A DNA stretch of 64,000 nt from Vibrio chagasii (GTDB lineage: Bacteria > Pseudomonadota > Gammaproteobacteria > Enterobacterales > Vibrionaceae), in NCBI GenBank assembly GCA_041879415.1, contig CP090851.1, forward strand, positions 2,418,001-2,482,000. Direction: 5' to 3'. Each line of letters begins with the position of its first letter. Positions within the stretch are counted from its first letter, which is position 1. The notes under the pieces were generated by a model that worked only from the letters and a program-made list of their open reading frames with translations, made no database searches and was not told the origin of the DNA. The translations under genes and the position numbers were made by a program. This document shows positions 1 through 9,748 of the stretch, piece by piece.

Positions 1-579
1 TCGTGAGGAGTTTTGATGAATAGAGCGTGCAATCGTCTCTTTACCTGAACCGCTCTCTCCATAAATCAGAATACTGACATCCGTTGGGCCAATACGCTTC
101 ACCTGGTCTCTTAGGCGTTTCACAGCCACAGAGTCGCCTAGCAGTCCCATATTGTTGTTGATGCCGTAGTTTGGCCATACTTTCTGTTCAAGCTTAAGCA
201 TTCCTAACTGGTGACCAATGGTGCTTAACAGCTGAGCGTCTGGGATCGGGGCAGTGAAAAAGTCGATACAAAAGTTAACGATAAACTGGCAGATCGTATC
301 TGAACTTAATTGAGATTCACGGATAAACGCGAGCCATCTTACCTGCTTGTTGTTGCTCACAAGGTTAGCAATACCATTAAGGCTGAATTCATCATGGCTA
401 AGATCCACAATGCCAATACATGGACCAATTTCATTAATCAAGGCATCCGCTTTTCGTAAGTCGGCACACTGGGTACACTGCCAACCCACTTGCTCAAGTA
501 CAGATAACCAGGGTTCGTACGCACCACCAACGACGATAAGAGAACCTGGCAAGGAATCCATCTTAAATTGAGTTCCCAT
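1..579 (-). CDS. vpsR: VpsR, sigma-54-type transcriptional regulator (5' part only, cut by window edge)
   Basis: The 193 visible residues begin MGTQFKMDSLPG and match my memory of the Vibrio regulator VpsR, which activates biofilm polysaccharide genes and responds to c-di-GMP in V. cholerae. An atypical receiver domain occupies about residues 10-125, with the conserved aspartate at position 59 (IVDLSHDEF). The linker leads into the AAA+ domain, where the Walker A motif GESGSGKE is visible just before the window ends. The central ATPase remainder and the helix-turn-helix lie outside. The ATG at 579 follows the strong Shine-Dalgarno GGAAGAAGG. lysS lies upstream on the same strand, as in V. cholerae, but a terminator separates them. 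Family identity is recognised from memory; regulatory role is taken from V. cholerae. Confidence 0.93.
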   Translation of the reverse strand, partial: MGTQFKMDSLPGSLIVVGGAYEPWLSVLEQVGWQCTQCADLRKADALINEIGPCIGIVDLSHDEFSLNGIANLVSNNKQVRWLAFIRESQLSSDTICQFIVNFCIDFFTAPIPDAQLLSTIGHQLGMLKLEQKVWPNYGINNNMGLLGDSVAVKRLRDQVKRIGPTDVSILIYGESGSGKETIARSIHQNSSR

Positions 580-790
580 CCTTCTTCCTTATTCTATTTT
601 TATTTAAATCAGGCTAATACGAGTCACCGCTTATTCGCGTGGCAAAATGCCGCGAGATCGTATTCAATGCAGACACCTATAGTAGAGAGACTATCTTAGA
701 TTTTATGTCTCATTAGTAAGACTATGTCAGAAATAATGATTTTTCGAATCAAGAGTGCGGTACAGGCTGGGTTTTGAGGCCTAAAAACAG

Positions 791-816
791 AAAAAGCCAC
801 CCGAAGGTAGCTTTTT
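791..816 (-). terminator. Intrinsic terminator after lysS
   Basis: On the minus strand the sequence reads AAAAAGCTACC, a TTCGG-type loop, then GGTGGCTTTTT, a G/C-rich stem followed by a T run. It sits about 35 bp beyond the lysS stop and before vpsR, so it ends the prfB-lysS transcript. Confidence 0.85.
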
Positions 817-850
817 ATTGGATTGGGTTGCGATAACCCGTAAGCGATAA

Positions 851-2368
851 TTACGCTTGTGGGCGCATTGCCGGGAACAAGATCACGTCACGGATTGTGT
901 GCGTGTTTGTGAATAGCATTGCTAGACGGTCGATACCGATACCTTGACCCGCTGTTGGCGGTAGGCCGTGCTCAAGAGCTGTGATGTAGTCTGCATCGTA
1001 GTACATTGCTTCATCATCGCCTGCGTCTTTCGCGTTAACTTGTGCTTTGAAACGCTCGTCTTGGTCTTCTGCATCGTTAAGCTCAGAGAAGCCGTTTGCT
1101 ACTTCACGGCCACCGATGAAGAACTCAAAACGGTCTGTGAAGAACGGGTTGTCATCGCTACGACGAGCTAGAGGAGAGATGTCCGCTGGGTAGCCAGTGA
1201 TGAACGTTGGTTGAATTAGCTGAGGCTCAGCCGTTTCACCAAAGATCTCTTCTAGAAGCTGACCACATGTCCAGAATGTCTCTACTTCAACGTGTACAGA
1301 TTTCGCGATTGCTACCATCTTCTCACGGTCTTGTAGATCTTCTTCTGTTAGCGCTTGGATCTCAGCGTGCTCAGGGTTGTAGTGTTTGATTGCTTCAAAC
1401 ATGCTCATGCGAGCGTACTTACCACCAAACTCTACTGTCTCGTCACCGTAAGGCATAGAAGTAGAACCAAGAACGTCCATAGCCGCAGTGCTTAGCATCT
1501 CTTCTGTTAGATCCATCAGGTCTTTGTAGTCAGAGTACGCTTGGTAGAATTCCATCATTGTGAATTCTGGGTTGTGACGTGGCGATAGACCTTCGTTACG
1601 GAAGTTACGGTTGATCTCGAATACACGGTCAAAACCACCCACTACTAGACGCTTCAGGTAAAGCTCTGGAGCAACACGTAGGTACATATCGATGTCTAGT
1701 GCATTGTGGTGAGTGATGAATGGACGTGCAGTTGCACCACCAGGGATCACGTGCATCATTGGCGTTTCAACTTCTAGGTAGCCTTTTGAGCTCATGAAGT
1801 TACGGATTGAAGAAACAAGCTTAGAACGCACGATGAATGCGTTGCGAGAATCTTCGTTCACGATTAGGTCAACGTAACGCTGACGGTAACGCATCTCTTG
1901 GTCAGTTAGACCGTGGAACTTCTCTGGTAGAGGGCGAAGTGCTTTAGTTAGCAGTTCGAACTCTTCCATGTTCACGTAAAGGTCACCTTTACCTGACTTG
2001 TGAAGTGCACCTTTAACGCCGATGATGTCACCGATATCTAGGCCTTGGTACTGCTCTTTAAGTACTTTTTGTACGTCTTTTGCTGCGTATGCTTGGATAC
2101 GGCCAGACGTTTCTTGAATAGCTAGGAATGGACCACGCTTAGCCATTACACGACCGGCAATAGCAACAATGTGGTTTAGCTCTTCTAGTTCTTCTTTAGT
2201 CTTTTCACCGAATTCCGCTTGAAGGTCGCCAGCTAGGTGCTCACGACGGAAGTCATTTGGGTGGCCGTTTGCTTTGCAGCTCTTGCGGATATGATCCAGC
2301 TTGGCACGACGCTCAGCAATTAGCTTATTCTCTTCTTGTGCGTTTTCGTTTTGAACAGCATCAGTCAT
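851..2368 (-). CDS. lysS: Lysyl-tRNA synthetase, class II
   Basis: Charges tRNA-Lys with lysine in the cytoplasm. The 505-residue length equals that of the E. coli enzyme. An N-terminal OB-fold anticodon-binding domain covers about residues 60-150. The class II catalytic core follows, with motif 2 ([14 protein letters not shown], from residue 256) and motif 3 ([10 protein letters not shown], near 476). The ATG at 2368 is clear. The gene starts 51 bp after the prfB stop, the same prfB-lysS pairing as in E. coli, and probably shares its transcript. A terminator follows the gene. Confidence 0.98.
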   Translation of the reverse strand: MTDAVQNENAQEENKLIAERRAKLDHIRKSCKANGHPNDFRREHLAGDLQAEFGEKTKEELEELNHIVAIAGRVMAKRGPFLAIQETSGRIQAYAAKDVQKVLKEQYQGLDIGDIIGVKGALHKSGKGDLYVNMEEFELLTKALRPLPEKFHGLTDQEMRYRQRYVDLIVNEDSRNAFIVRSKLVSSIRNFMSSKGYLEVETPMMHVIPGGATARPFITHHNALDIDMYLRVAPELYLKRLVVGGFDRVFEINRNFRNEGLSPRHNPEFTMMEFYQAYSDYKDLMDLTEEMLSTAAMDVLGSTSMPYGDETVEFGGKYARMSMFEAIKHYNPEHAEIQALTEEDLQDREKMVAIAKSVHVEVETFWTCGQLLEEIFGETAEPQLIQPTFITGYPADISPLARRSDDNPFFTDRFEFFIGGREVANGFSELNDAEDQDERFKAQVNAKDAGDDEAMYYDADYITALEHGLPPTAGQGIGIDRLAMLFTNTHTIRDVILFPAMRPQA

Positions 2369-2419
2369 TTTCGATGTATCCTGTCTTTCTTTATGAAAAT
2401 AGTTTTGTCGGTGAAAAGC

Positions 2420-3518
2420 TTATAAACCTGATTTCAGGCTAGCTTCGATAAATTTATCTAGGTCGCCATCAAGAACCGCTTGAGTATTACGGTTTTCAAT
2501 GCCAGTGCGTAAATCTTTGATACGAGAATCATCCAGTACGTAAGAGCGGATTTGACTGCCCCAACCGATGTCTGATTTAGTATCTTCGTTCGCTTGTTTT
2601 TCAGCATTTTGTTTTTGAATCTCAAGCTCAAAAAGCTTAGCACGTAGCTGCTTCATCGCTTGATCTTTGTTCTTATGCTGCGAACGGTCATTCTGACATT
2701 GAACCACTGTGTTAGTTGGAACGTGAGTAATACGTACCGCAGACTCAGTGGTGTTTACGTGCTGACCACCAGCGCCCGAAGCACGGTATACGTCAATACG
2801 TAAGTCAGAAGGGTTAATATCGATCGTAATGTTGTCATCAATCTCTGGGTAGATAAACGCAGAAGCAAATGATGTATGACGGCGGCCACTTGAATCGAAT
2901 GGTGATTTACGAACTAGACGGTGAACACCTGTCTCTGTACGTAACCAACCGTACGCGTACTCACCAGAGATACGTACTGTTGCACCTTTCAAACCAGCAA
3001 CTTCACCTTCAGATACTTCGATAACTTCAGTTTTGAAGCCCTTCGCTTCCGCCCAACGCAAGTACATGCGTAGCATCATTGAAGTCCAGTCTTGTGCTTC
3101 AGTACCACCTGAACCCGACTGTAGATCGATATAACAATCTGAAGCGTCATGCTCACCAGAGAACATACGACGGAATTCAAGTTTACCTAGCTTAGCTTCA
3201 AGCTCCGCTAGCTCTGGTTCAATTTCGTCGAACGTTTCTTGATCTTCTTCTTCAACCGCTAGCTCTAGTAGGCCATCAACATCCTCAACACCTTGGTCAA
3301 GTTGGTCAATCGTTTCTACTACCGCTTCCAGTGCAGAACGCTCTTTACCTAGCGCTTGAGCACGCTCAGGTTCGTTCCATACATCCGGTTGTTCTAATTC
3401 TGCGTTTACTTCTTCTAGACGCTCTTTCTTAGCGTCATAGTCAAAGGTACCCCCTCAGGATATTTGTGCGCTCAGACACATCCTGTAGACGGTTTTTTAT
3501 AGGATTGATTTCAAACAT
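2420..3518 (-). CDS. prfB: Peptide chain release factor 2 (expressed by programmed +1 frameshift)
   Basis: RF2 recognises UGA and UAA stops and triggers peptide release on the ribosome. The reading frame is in two pieces: 25 codons from ATG 3518 ([13 protein letters not shown]) end at an in-frame TGA (3443-3441), and a +1 shift at CTT-T continues into DYDAKKERL and the rest, giving 365 residues. With that shift the stop-recognition tripeptide SPF falls at 205-207 and GGQ at 250-252, exactly the E. coli positions. Residue 246 is alanine, the variant found in most bacteria rather than the threonine of E. coli K-12. A naive gene caller would start at an internal ATG near 3166 and lose about 117 residues. 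Upstream neighbour is recJ, downstream is lysS. Confidence 0.97.
3441..3455 (-). promoter_or_regulatory. prfB autoregulatory +1 frameshift site
   Basis: The minus strand reads AGGGGG TAC CTT TGA C. The AGGGGG acts as an internal Shine-Dalgarno, CTT is the slippery codon (codon 25) and TGA is codon 26. This is the classic RF2 signal: scarce RF2 makes termination at this UGA slow and favours the shift. The E. coli site has TAT where this one has TAC. Confidence 0.96.
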
Positions 3519-3681
3519 TTTAGCTCATCATTTATGAGTAGAATTTAACCGAAGAATTGTACTCAAAAGTGTGACGGAGATACAGAAATTTTTAGAGGGC
3601 AAACCAATATTCAGTCACTTACAACAATATAAAGTTTTGAGCTCAGAAATTAGCGCGATTTAGGCATAAAGCAGAGACAAA

Positions 3682-3712
3682 ACAAGCCCGGAATTCGGCG
3701 CCGAGCTTGTTG
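3682..3712 (-). terminator. Intrinsic terminator after recJ
   Basis: On the minus strand ACAAGC...CGG pairs with CCG...GCTTGT around a GCGCCGAATT loop region, followed by TTTTG. It lies about 45 bp beyond the recJ stop and separates recJ from prfB. Confidence 0.75.
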
Positions 3713-3754
3713 TTTTGATAAGACGAGTAAAGCCGTAATCTTATTGAAGTTAGG

Positions 3755-5491
3755 CTATTTTGCTTCGATGTGGTCAACCATTAACTGCAAAGACTGGTTA
3801 CCACGAAACTCGTTAATATCCAGCTTATAGGCAAGATGCACGGTTTTCACTGAAGCATCTGGCCAGCGACGTAAATCAACATTGAAAGCGATGCCGTCGA
3901 TCATCACATTGGTTGGGTGGCCTTTGTATAGTGGCTCTAACATCAACTTAAGGTGTTTTTCACCCACCAGCTTTTGGTGCAACACTTTAAACTCACCATC
4001 GAAGATCGGCTCAGGGAATGCTTGTCCCCAAGGACCACCCGCGCGCAGCGTCTCAGCGGTGTGCATAGAGAACTCTTCAGGTAACAACTCACCGTCAGAT
4101 AAGATGATGCCCTTAAGTGCCGTTTCTCCGAGTTCTTGTTTCACAACATCGTTGAACAGTTTGCTAAAGCGCTCAAAGTCCTTTTCCATGATCGTTAAGC
4201 CAGCCGCCATTGCGTGACCACCAAACTTAAGAATCAAACCAGGGTTTTGAGTGTCAATGCGATCTAACGCATCGCGCATGTGCAAACCCGGAATCGAGCG
4301 GCAAGAGCCTTTAATGCTCCCTTCTCCACCATCGGCGAACGCAATCACAGGGCGATGGTATTTGTCTTTGATACGCGAAGCCAAAATACCAATCACACCT
4401 TGGTGCCAATCACGTTGGAATAGTGCCAAACCAGAAGGTAGGTCGTCTTTACCAAACTCAAGGCGTTCACAGAAAGCCATCGCTTCTTGCTTCATGCCCT
4501 CTTCGATCTCTTTACGAGTCTGGTTTAAACCATCAAGCTCGCTCGCCATGCGACGTGCAGCGTGGATGTTGTTGCTCATTAGCAGCTCAACACCAAACGA
4601 CATGTCGTCAAGTCGACCCGCTGCATTGATACGAGGGCCCAGTGCAAAACCAAAATCCGAAGCGACCAAACGCTTTGCATCTCGCTTGGCAATCTCAATC
4701 AAGGCTTGAATACCCGGACGAGCCTTACCCGCTCGAATACGTTGCAAGCCTTGGTGTACCAAAATTCGATTATTTTCATCAAGTGGCACCACGTCCGCAA
4801 CCGTACCTAGAGCGACAAGGTCTATCAGCTCCATCAGCTTAGGCTCTGTCATGCCACGTTCAGCAAACCAATTCAGTTTACGCATGTGCACACACAGTGC
4901 CATCATCAGGTAGAAAGCCACGCCAACACCAGCGAGCGCTTTAGACGGAAATGCACAGCTCTCTAGATTCGGGTTCACCATCGCATCAACCATAGGCAAT
5001 TCACTGCCCGGTAAGTGATGGTCAGTCACCAGAACTTCTAAACCTTTCTCTTTGGCAAAACGCACCCCTTCAATCGAAGATACACCGTTATCAACCGTCA
5101 TGATCACTTCCGCACCAATTTCGATTGCTTGCTCCACCACTTCAGGGCTGAGGCCATAGCCATCTTCAAAACGGTTTGGTACTAGGTAATCAACATTTGA
5201 ACTGCCCAGCATTCGCAGTGCAAGTACCGACAACGCCGAGCTGGTCGCACCATCGGCATCAAAGTCGCCAACAACAATAATGCGTTTTTGATGCTGAATT
5301 GCGTTAAACAACAATTCAACCGCAGCATCAATGCCGCCTAGTTTCTGATAGGAGTGTAGGCCTTTCGCTGCAGTCTCAAGTTGGTCTGCACTGTTGACTC
5401 CGCGGCTCACATAGATACGTTTTAACAGATCTGGTAAATGAGCAGGTAAAACGGAAATGTCGACCTCAGGACGGCGTTGAATCTCTATCAT
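3755..5491 (-). CDS. recJ: Single-stranded-DNA-specific 5'-3' exonuclease RecJ
   Basis: RecJ degrades single-stranded DNA 5' to 3' in mismatch repair and RecF-pathway recombination. The 578 residues match the family length. The DHH phosphoesterase core shows DFDADG (D76, D78, D80), TVDNG near 133 and TDHH at 156-159. The DHHA1 domain follows, with GGHAMAAG near residue 425. The N-terminus aligns with E. coli RecJ (LPAHLPDLLKRIYVSRG), so ATG 5491 is the right start. No Shine-Dalgarno lies at normal distance; a hairpin separates AAGGAG from the start codon (see the separate entry). The gene lies downstream of dsbC in the conserved xerD-dsbC-recJ order. Confidence 0.97.
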   Translation of the reverse strand: MIEIQRRPEVDISVLPAHLPDLLKRIYVSRGVNSADQLETAAKGLHSYQKLGGIDAAVELLFNAIQHQKRIIVVGDFDADGATSSALSVLALRMLGSSNVDYLVPNRFEDGYGLSPEVVEQAIEIGAEVIMTVDNGVSSIEGVRFAKEKGLEVLVTDHHLPGSELPMVDAMVNPNLESCAFPSKALAGVGVAFYLMMALCVHMRKLNWFAERGMTEPKLMELIDLVALGTVADVVPLDENNRILVHQGLQRIRAGKARPGIQALIEIAKRDAKRLVASDFGFALGPRINAAGRLDDMSFGVELLMSNNIHAARRMASELDGLNQTRKEIEEGMKQEAMAFCERLEFGKDDLPSGLALFQRDWHQGVIGILASRIKDKYHRPVIAFADGGEGSIKGSCRSIPGLHMRDALDRIDTQNPGLILKFGGHAMAAGLTIMEKDFERFSKLFNDVVKQELGETALKGIILSDGELLPEEFSMHTAETLRAGGPWGQAFPEPIFDGEFKVLHQKLVGEKHLKLMLEPLYKGHPTNVMIDGIAFNVDLRRWPDASVKTVHLAYKLDINEFRGNQSLQLMVDHIEAK

Positions 5492-5527
5492 ATAAAAATG
5501 GGCCTGATATCAATCAGGCCACTCCTT
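5492..5527 (-). promoter_or_regulatory. Hairpin-split ribosome-binding site of recJ, with terminator-like features
   Basis: Reading the minus strand: AAGGAG (5527-5522), then a 7-bp perfect stem GGCCTGA/TCAGGCC (5520-5501) with a 6-nt loop, then CATTTTTAT and the recJ ATG. Unfolded, the Shine-Dalgarno is about 30 nt from the start codon; folded, the effective gap is about 10 nt. The stem followed by ATTTTT also resembles an intrinsic terminator for the xerD-dsbC message. Both readings are inferences from sequence. Confidence 0.65.
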
Positions 5528-5604
5528 AAATCAAAAACATGGGAATAAATAAGTAATAAAGTCGCCATATTAACTGATGGCGACTGTGACAGCTCTACTA
5601 GAGA

Positions 5605-6384
5605 CTACTGCTCTAGACGCTGAAGCAGCTGTGCTGGAGGTAAGTAACCACTCACCAACTCACCGCTTGCCAATACGATAGCAGGGGTACCATTAATACC
5701 AAGCTCACGGCCTAGTTGGTACTGCTTAGCGATGATCTGTTTCTTCTCTTCAAGGTCTTTACTTGAAGCTGGCATCTTACGCTCTACCTTAGCATTGTGC
5801 ATTGCAGCTTTTGGATCGTCAGAAGCCCAGATAGCCGCCATTTGGTCTGCCACTTGGCCTGTACCACCTTGACGTGGGTATGCCATGTAACGCACCGTGA
5901 TACCTAGGTCATTATAGCCCTGCATCTGGCTGTGTAGACGAACACAGTAGCCACAAGTGATGTCAGTAAACACTGTCACAACATACTTTTCGTTATCTGC
6001 TTTGTATTCGATAACTGTATCAGACAGTGCCGCTACTTTCTCAGCATTGATAGGCGCTTGACGCTCTGCCAATACATCGCTGAATTTGCCGTTCTCATCC
6101 AGAGAGTAAAGTGTACCCGCTAGAAAATGATCGCCCGCTGGAGATGAGAAGATAATGCCACTGTTGGTTTGAATCTCTAGAAGACCATCAATATCTGAAG
6201 GAACAATCTTATTCACCTTGATGCCTATTTTTTCAAAACGCTTGGTTAGCGCTGCGGTATCAATATCTTGAGCTGAAGCAACCTCTGCAGCTGTTGTGGT
6301 TTGTTCTACTTTCGCTTCTGATGCATTACATGCAGTGATCATCAGCGGTAGCGCTAATAGAGGAAGACGGCGTAATACGCTCAT
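5605..6384 (-). CDS. dsbC: DsbC-family thiol:disulfide isomerase, predicted lipoprotein
   Basis: DsbC reshuffles wrong disulfides in periplasmic proteins and is kept reduced by DsbD. I start at ATG 6384 (259 aa), which follows AAGG at good spacing; a GTG nine bases upstream is poorly placed. The thioredoxin-like domain carries CGYC at residues 144-147 and the cis-proline segment GTPAIV. Two features differ from E. coli. The signal peptide ends in ITAC-NAS, a lipobox with Cys19, so the protein may be lipid-anchored. The second, structural cysteine pair is missing: the E. coli segments IWC and PASC are IWA and PASS here. An insertion of about 20 residues follows the signal. The gene lies 26 bp after xerD and upstream of recJ, as in enterics. 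Confidence 0.92.
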   Translation of the reverse strand: MSVLRRLPLLALPLMITACNASEAKVEQTTTAAEVASAQDIDTAALTKRFEKIGIKVNKIVPSDIDGLLEIQTNSGIIFSSPAGDHFLAGTLYSLDENGKFSDVLAERQAPINAEKVAALSDTVIEYKADNEKYVVTVFTDITCGYCVRLHSQMQGYNDLGITVRYMAYPRQGGTGQVADQMAAIWASDDPKAAMHNAKVERKMPASSKDLEEKKQIIAKQYQLGRELGINGTPAIVLASGELVSGYLPPAQLLQRLEQ

Positions 6385-6410
6385 TAAGTTCACCTTAAAA
6401 ATAAATGGAT

Positions 6411-7325
6411 TTAAGCACGAGGGTGATGCTGAGTATGAATTTGCTTCAGCCTTTCGGTCGCCACGTGAGTATAAATTTGGGTTGTCGATAAGTCACTATG
6501 CCCAAGCAACATCTGTACGACCCTAAGATCTGCACCATAGTTCAGTAAATGAGTAGCAAAAGCGTGTCTTAAAACGTGCGGGGACAGCAATTCTGTGTCA
6601 ATACCCGCGACAACCGCGTAATGCTTAATACGATACCAAAACGTCTGACGGGTCATTTGCTTAGCTCGCTTACTTGGAAAAACCACATCTGAGCTGTTTT
6701 CACCAAGCAGTTGCGGTCGCCCTTGTTCGATAAAACTCTCAATCCAGTCCACAGCATTTTCGCCCATTGGCACCAAGCGCTCTTTACCGCCTTTACCAAT
6801 AACACGCACCACGCCTTGTCTCAGGCTGATGTTTTCCATCGTTAGACTAACCAGCTCTGTAACACGCAAACCGGTTGCATATAATAACTCAAGCATCGCC
6901 TTATCGCGAAGTTCAATCGGGTCATTCGGATCGGGCGCATCGAGCAAAGCATCCACTTGCTCTTCACTTAGGTCTTTTGGCAGACGTTGTGGCAGCTTAG
7001 GGCTAATCAACAACGCACTCGGATCATCCGCTCTGACTTTCTCACGATGCAGGTATTGGAATAAACGACGAATCGCCGACAACATACGTGCACGGGAAGT
7101 CTGCTTAAAATCCGCATCAACCAGCCAGCTTTGGTAATCCTGTAGCCCAGATAGACTAATAAAGTCGAGGCGATAATTATTCTGTTCCATCCACGTTAAT
7201 AGCTTGGATAAATCAGTACGATACGAGACAAGAGTATTCTCTGATAACCCTCGCTCCATCCACATAGCATCTAAAAACTGCTCAACTAGACCGTGGTCTG
7301 CGCTCTGCCCTTGAGGCGACTGCAT
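6411..7325 (-). CDS. xerD: Site-specific tyrosine recombinase XerD
   Basis: XerD acts with XerC and FtsK at the dif site to resolve chromosome dimers. From ATG 7325 the protein has 304 residues. An N-terminal SAM-like core-binding domain covers about 10-100. The catalytic residues are all present: R154 (TGLRVTEL), K178 (GKGGKERLVP), H250 and R253 (HVLRHAF), H276 (LGHSDLSTTQ) and nucleophile Y285 (IYTHVATERL). These are offset by six from E. coli XerD. The start is uncertain: GTG 7337 and TTG 7373 are in frame and none has a strong Shine-Dalgarno. It is the first gene of xerD-dsbC and is divergent from fldB, as in E. coli. Confidence 0.96.
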   Translation of the reverse strand: MQSPQGQSADHGLVEQFLDAMWMERGLSENTLVSYRTDLSKLLTWMEQNNYRLDFISLSGLQDYQSWLVDADFKQTSRARMLSAIRRLFQYLHREKVRADDPSALLISPKLPQRLPKDLSEEQVDALLDAPDPNDPIELRDKAMLELLYATGLRVTELVSLTMENISLRQGVVRVIGKGGKERLVPMGENAVDWIESFIEQGRPQLLGENSSDVVFPSKRAKQMTRQTFWYRIKHYAVVAGIDTELLSPHVLRHAFATHLLNYGADLRVVQMLLGHSDLSTTQIYTHVATERLKQIHTQHHPRA

Positions 7326-7475
7326 AGTGTTACTCACAATATTGGAAACTGTTTTGAGAGTATGCCAGAGCAAATATGAATGCCATAAAAATTACACCTT
7401 GAGTGGATAATCGCTGCAATCGAAGTCGATTTATGGTTAGAATTCGCCATCTGAAATTAAAATCGAACGTTTGCT

Positions 7476-7997
7476 ATGAAAATTGGATTATTTTACGGCT
7501 CAACCACCTGCTACACAGAAATGGCAGCAGAAAAAATTCGCGGCATTATTGGTGAAGACCTAGTTGATATCCATAACGTGAAAGAGGCTCCGCTTTCATT
7601 GATGGCAGACTACGACCTATTACTTCTGGGTATTTCTACGTGGGACTTTGGCGAAATCCAAGAAGATTGGAATGAGCTTTGGGATGATATCGCGACGACA
7701 CCAGTAAAAGGTAAGGTTGTGGCACTGTTTGGCTTAGGTGACCAAGAGGGTTACGGCGAGTGGTTCTTGGATGCAATGGGTCTACTGCATGACGAACTAA
7801 AAACTGCCGGAGCTCAATTTGTTGGCTTCTGGCCAAACGACGACAGTTACGAATTCGAAGCGTCTAAAGCGCTCACCGAAGACCAATCACAGTTCGTAGG
7901 CTTGGCGCTTGATGAAGATTCACAATATGAACTGAGCGACGAGCGTATCGCAAGCTGGGTTGAACAAGTTTTAGTTGAGTACAGCGAGAAGCTGTAA
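7476..7997 (+). CDS. fldB: Flavodoxin FldB
   Basis: A 173-residue long-chain flavodoxin, a cytoplasmic FMN electron carrier. The FMN phosphate loop is [14 protein letters not shown] at the N-terminus, followed by the isoalloxazine-binding segments [12 protein letters not shown] near 60 and [15 protein letters not shown] near 88. The CYTEMA sequence distinguishes it from FldA and matches E. coli FldB. It is divergent from xerD across about 150 bp, the same neighbourhood as E. coli fldB-xerD. In E. coli fldB belongs to the SoxRS regulon; I could not confirm a soxbox here. Confidence 0.95.
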   Translation: MKIGLFYGSTTCYTEMAAEKIRGIIGEDLVDIHNVKEAPLSLMADYDLLLLGISTWDFGEIQEDWNELWDDIATTPVKGKVVALFGLGDQEGYGEWFLDAMGLLHDELKTAGAQFVGFWPNDDSYEFEASKALTEDQSQFVGLALDEDSQYELSDERIASWVEQVLVEYSEKL

Positions 7998-8044
7998 GCA
8001 CATAAGCTCTCCACAAACTGTTCATTTCAAAACAGACAGAATAC

Positions 8045-8083
8045 AAAAAGGCCTCACTACTGCGAAGTAATGAGGCCTTTTCT
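8045..8083. terminator. Bidirectional intrinsic terminator between fldB and brnQ
   Basis: AAAAAGGCCTCA pairs with TGAGGCCTTTT around a short loop, with A and T runs on both sides. It serves the convergent genes fldB (+) and brnQ (-). Confidence 0.9.
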
Positions 8084-8120
8084 GTGTCATTTAGAATGAC
8101 TATCTAATCTCAATCAAAGA

Positions 8121-9434
8121 TTAAACCGTCTCTTCTGCCATCTCTTGCTCTGCTGACTTACCAACAAAGAACATACAGATGATTGCTGCAGCCGTTGGAA
8201 GTAACCAACCCATGCCGATCTCGAACAGAGGCAGCATCTTCAGTGCTGATACATCAACACCCGCGACTTTCGCACCATCGATAAGAGCAAACATTAGTGA
8301 CACCAATACCACAACGCGGTACGCCGCTTTTGGATTAGGGAAACGGCTACGCAAGAACGTCAGAGCTACCAATGCGATCGCTACTGGGTACAGAGCAAAC
8401 AACACTGGTACAGACAGAGAAATAAGCTGAGAAAGACCAACGTTCGCTACCGTTGCACAAGCAACACCGTTGATGATTACCCAAGTTTTGTAAGACAGCG
8501 GCGTTAGTGAGCTGAAGTAGTCAGAACACGCAGACACAAGGCCAATCGCTGTTGTTAGACACGCTAGCAGTACGATAACAGAAAGCACTAGCTGGCCAGA
8601 AGGACCAAACAGTGATTGAACGTATAGGCTTAAGATCGCACCGCCATTGTCAGCACCCGCTGCAACCGTTGCGCTTGTTGCGCCCAGGAAGAACAGAGAG
8701 ATATAAACGAACGCTAGACCAGCCGCAGCAATACAACCCGCGCTGATTAGGTACTTAGTCGTTGCCGCACGGTCAGTGATGCCTTTGCTGCGGATAGAAT
8801 CCACAATCAGCATACCAAACATCAGTGAAGCAAAAGTATCCATGGTGTTGTAACCTTCAAGGAAACCTTTCGTTAATGGCTGAGTGATGTATTCACCGTG
8901 AGCACCAAGAATATCGCCTTGAGGGTTAACAAATACAGCAACCGCTAGTACAACTAAACCGATGAAAAGTGCTGGTGTTAGAACCTTGCCGATAACGTCA
9001 ATTAGCTTACCTTGAGACCATGAGAAGAACATGGCAACCACAAAAAATGCGATAGAAAAGAATGTTAGGTGAGCTTGAGAAGCATCGATGAAGAACGGTT
9101 TCACCGCCATCTCATAAGCAACAAGGCCGGTACGTGGTGCAGCAAATGCAGGACCGATGATAATGAAGATCAACACAGCCATGATAGTCGCGGCTTTCTT
9201 AGGAAGATCTTTGGTTAGATGATCCCAAGAGCCACCCGCAAGTGCAACGGCTACGATAGTGATTAACGGCAGACCAACGGCAGTCAGCAGGAAACCAGAC
9301 ATCGCTGGAAGAAAATGATCACCAGCCAATTGGCCAGCTAGAGGTGGGAAGATGATGTTACCCGCACCCAAGAAAAACGCAAAAAGCATAAAGCCCAATG
9401 CCATTATATCTGTTAGTTTTAGACTCTGTTTCAC
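8121..9434 (-). CDS. brnQ: Branched-chain amino acid:cation symporter BrnQ (LIVCS family)
   Basis: An inner-membrane carrier of 437 residues predicted to import leucine, isoleucine and valine with sodium or protons. It shows about 12 hydrophobic segments and the family N-terminus LKLTDIMALGFMLFAFFLGAGNIIFPP. The start is GTG 9434, preceded by AAGGA at seven bases. The gene is monocistronic, converges on fldB and diverges from trmN6. Substrate is inferred from family. Confidence 0.93.
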   Translation of the reverse strand: MKQSLKLTDIMALGFMLFAFFLGAGNIIFPPLAGQLAGDHFLPAMSGFLLTAVGLPLITIVAVALAGGSWDHLTKDLPKKAATIMAVLIFIIIGPAFAAPRTGLVAYEMAVKPFFIDASQAHLTFFSIAFFVVAMFFSWSQGKLIDVIGKVLTPALFIGLVVLAVAVFVNPQGDILGAHGEYITQPLTKGFLEGYNTMDTFASLMFGMLIVDSIRSKGITDRAATTKYLISAGCIAAAGLAFVYISLFFLGATSATVAAGADNGGAILSLYVQSLFGPSGQLVLSVIVLLACLTTAIGLVSACSDYFSSLTPLSYKTWVIINGVACATVANVGLSQLISLSVPVLFALYPVAIALVALTFLRSRFPNPKAAYRVVVLVSLMFALIDGAKVAGVDVSALKMLPLFEIGMGWLLPTAAAIICMFFVGKSAEQEMAEETV

Positions 9435-9748
9435 AGATAATCCTTAATTATATTTATGAATTTATGTTGTGCTTACGTGAATGTTACAGCGAAAAGCTGC
9501 CACTCAATCTATAAAATAGTCGCGCATAATGACGAAACACTTGGCTAGCTGCAAGTCACCACACAAAAACACCATATAAATTTGCATATATCAACCAAAA
9601 GCAGTCGATTACACTGGATATGGAAAAATAGTCATAATTATCAACTAACCATAATCCACAACAATAAATCATCAATCAGAACATTGATTCACACATTTGA
9701 TTAACAATAGAGCTAATCACTTAAAATATCTCGATACTCAGAACATTC
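9435..9748. other. Intergenic region between divergent brnQ and trmN6
   Basis: About 314 bp, A/T-rich, carrying the promoters of both genes. I see no open reading frame with a ribosome-binding site and no strong hairpin. No operator could be assigned. Confidence 0.6.
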
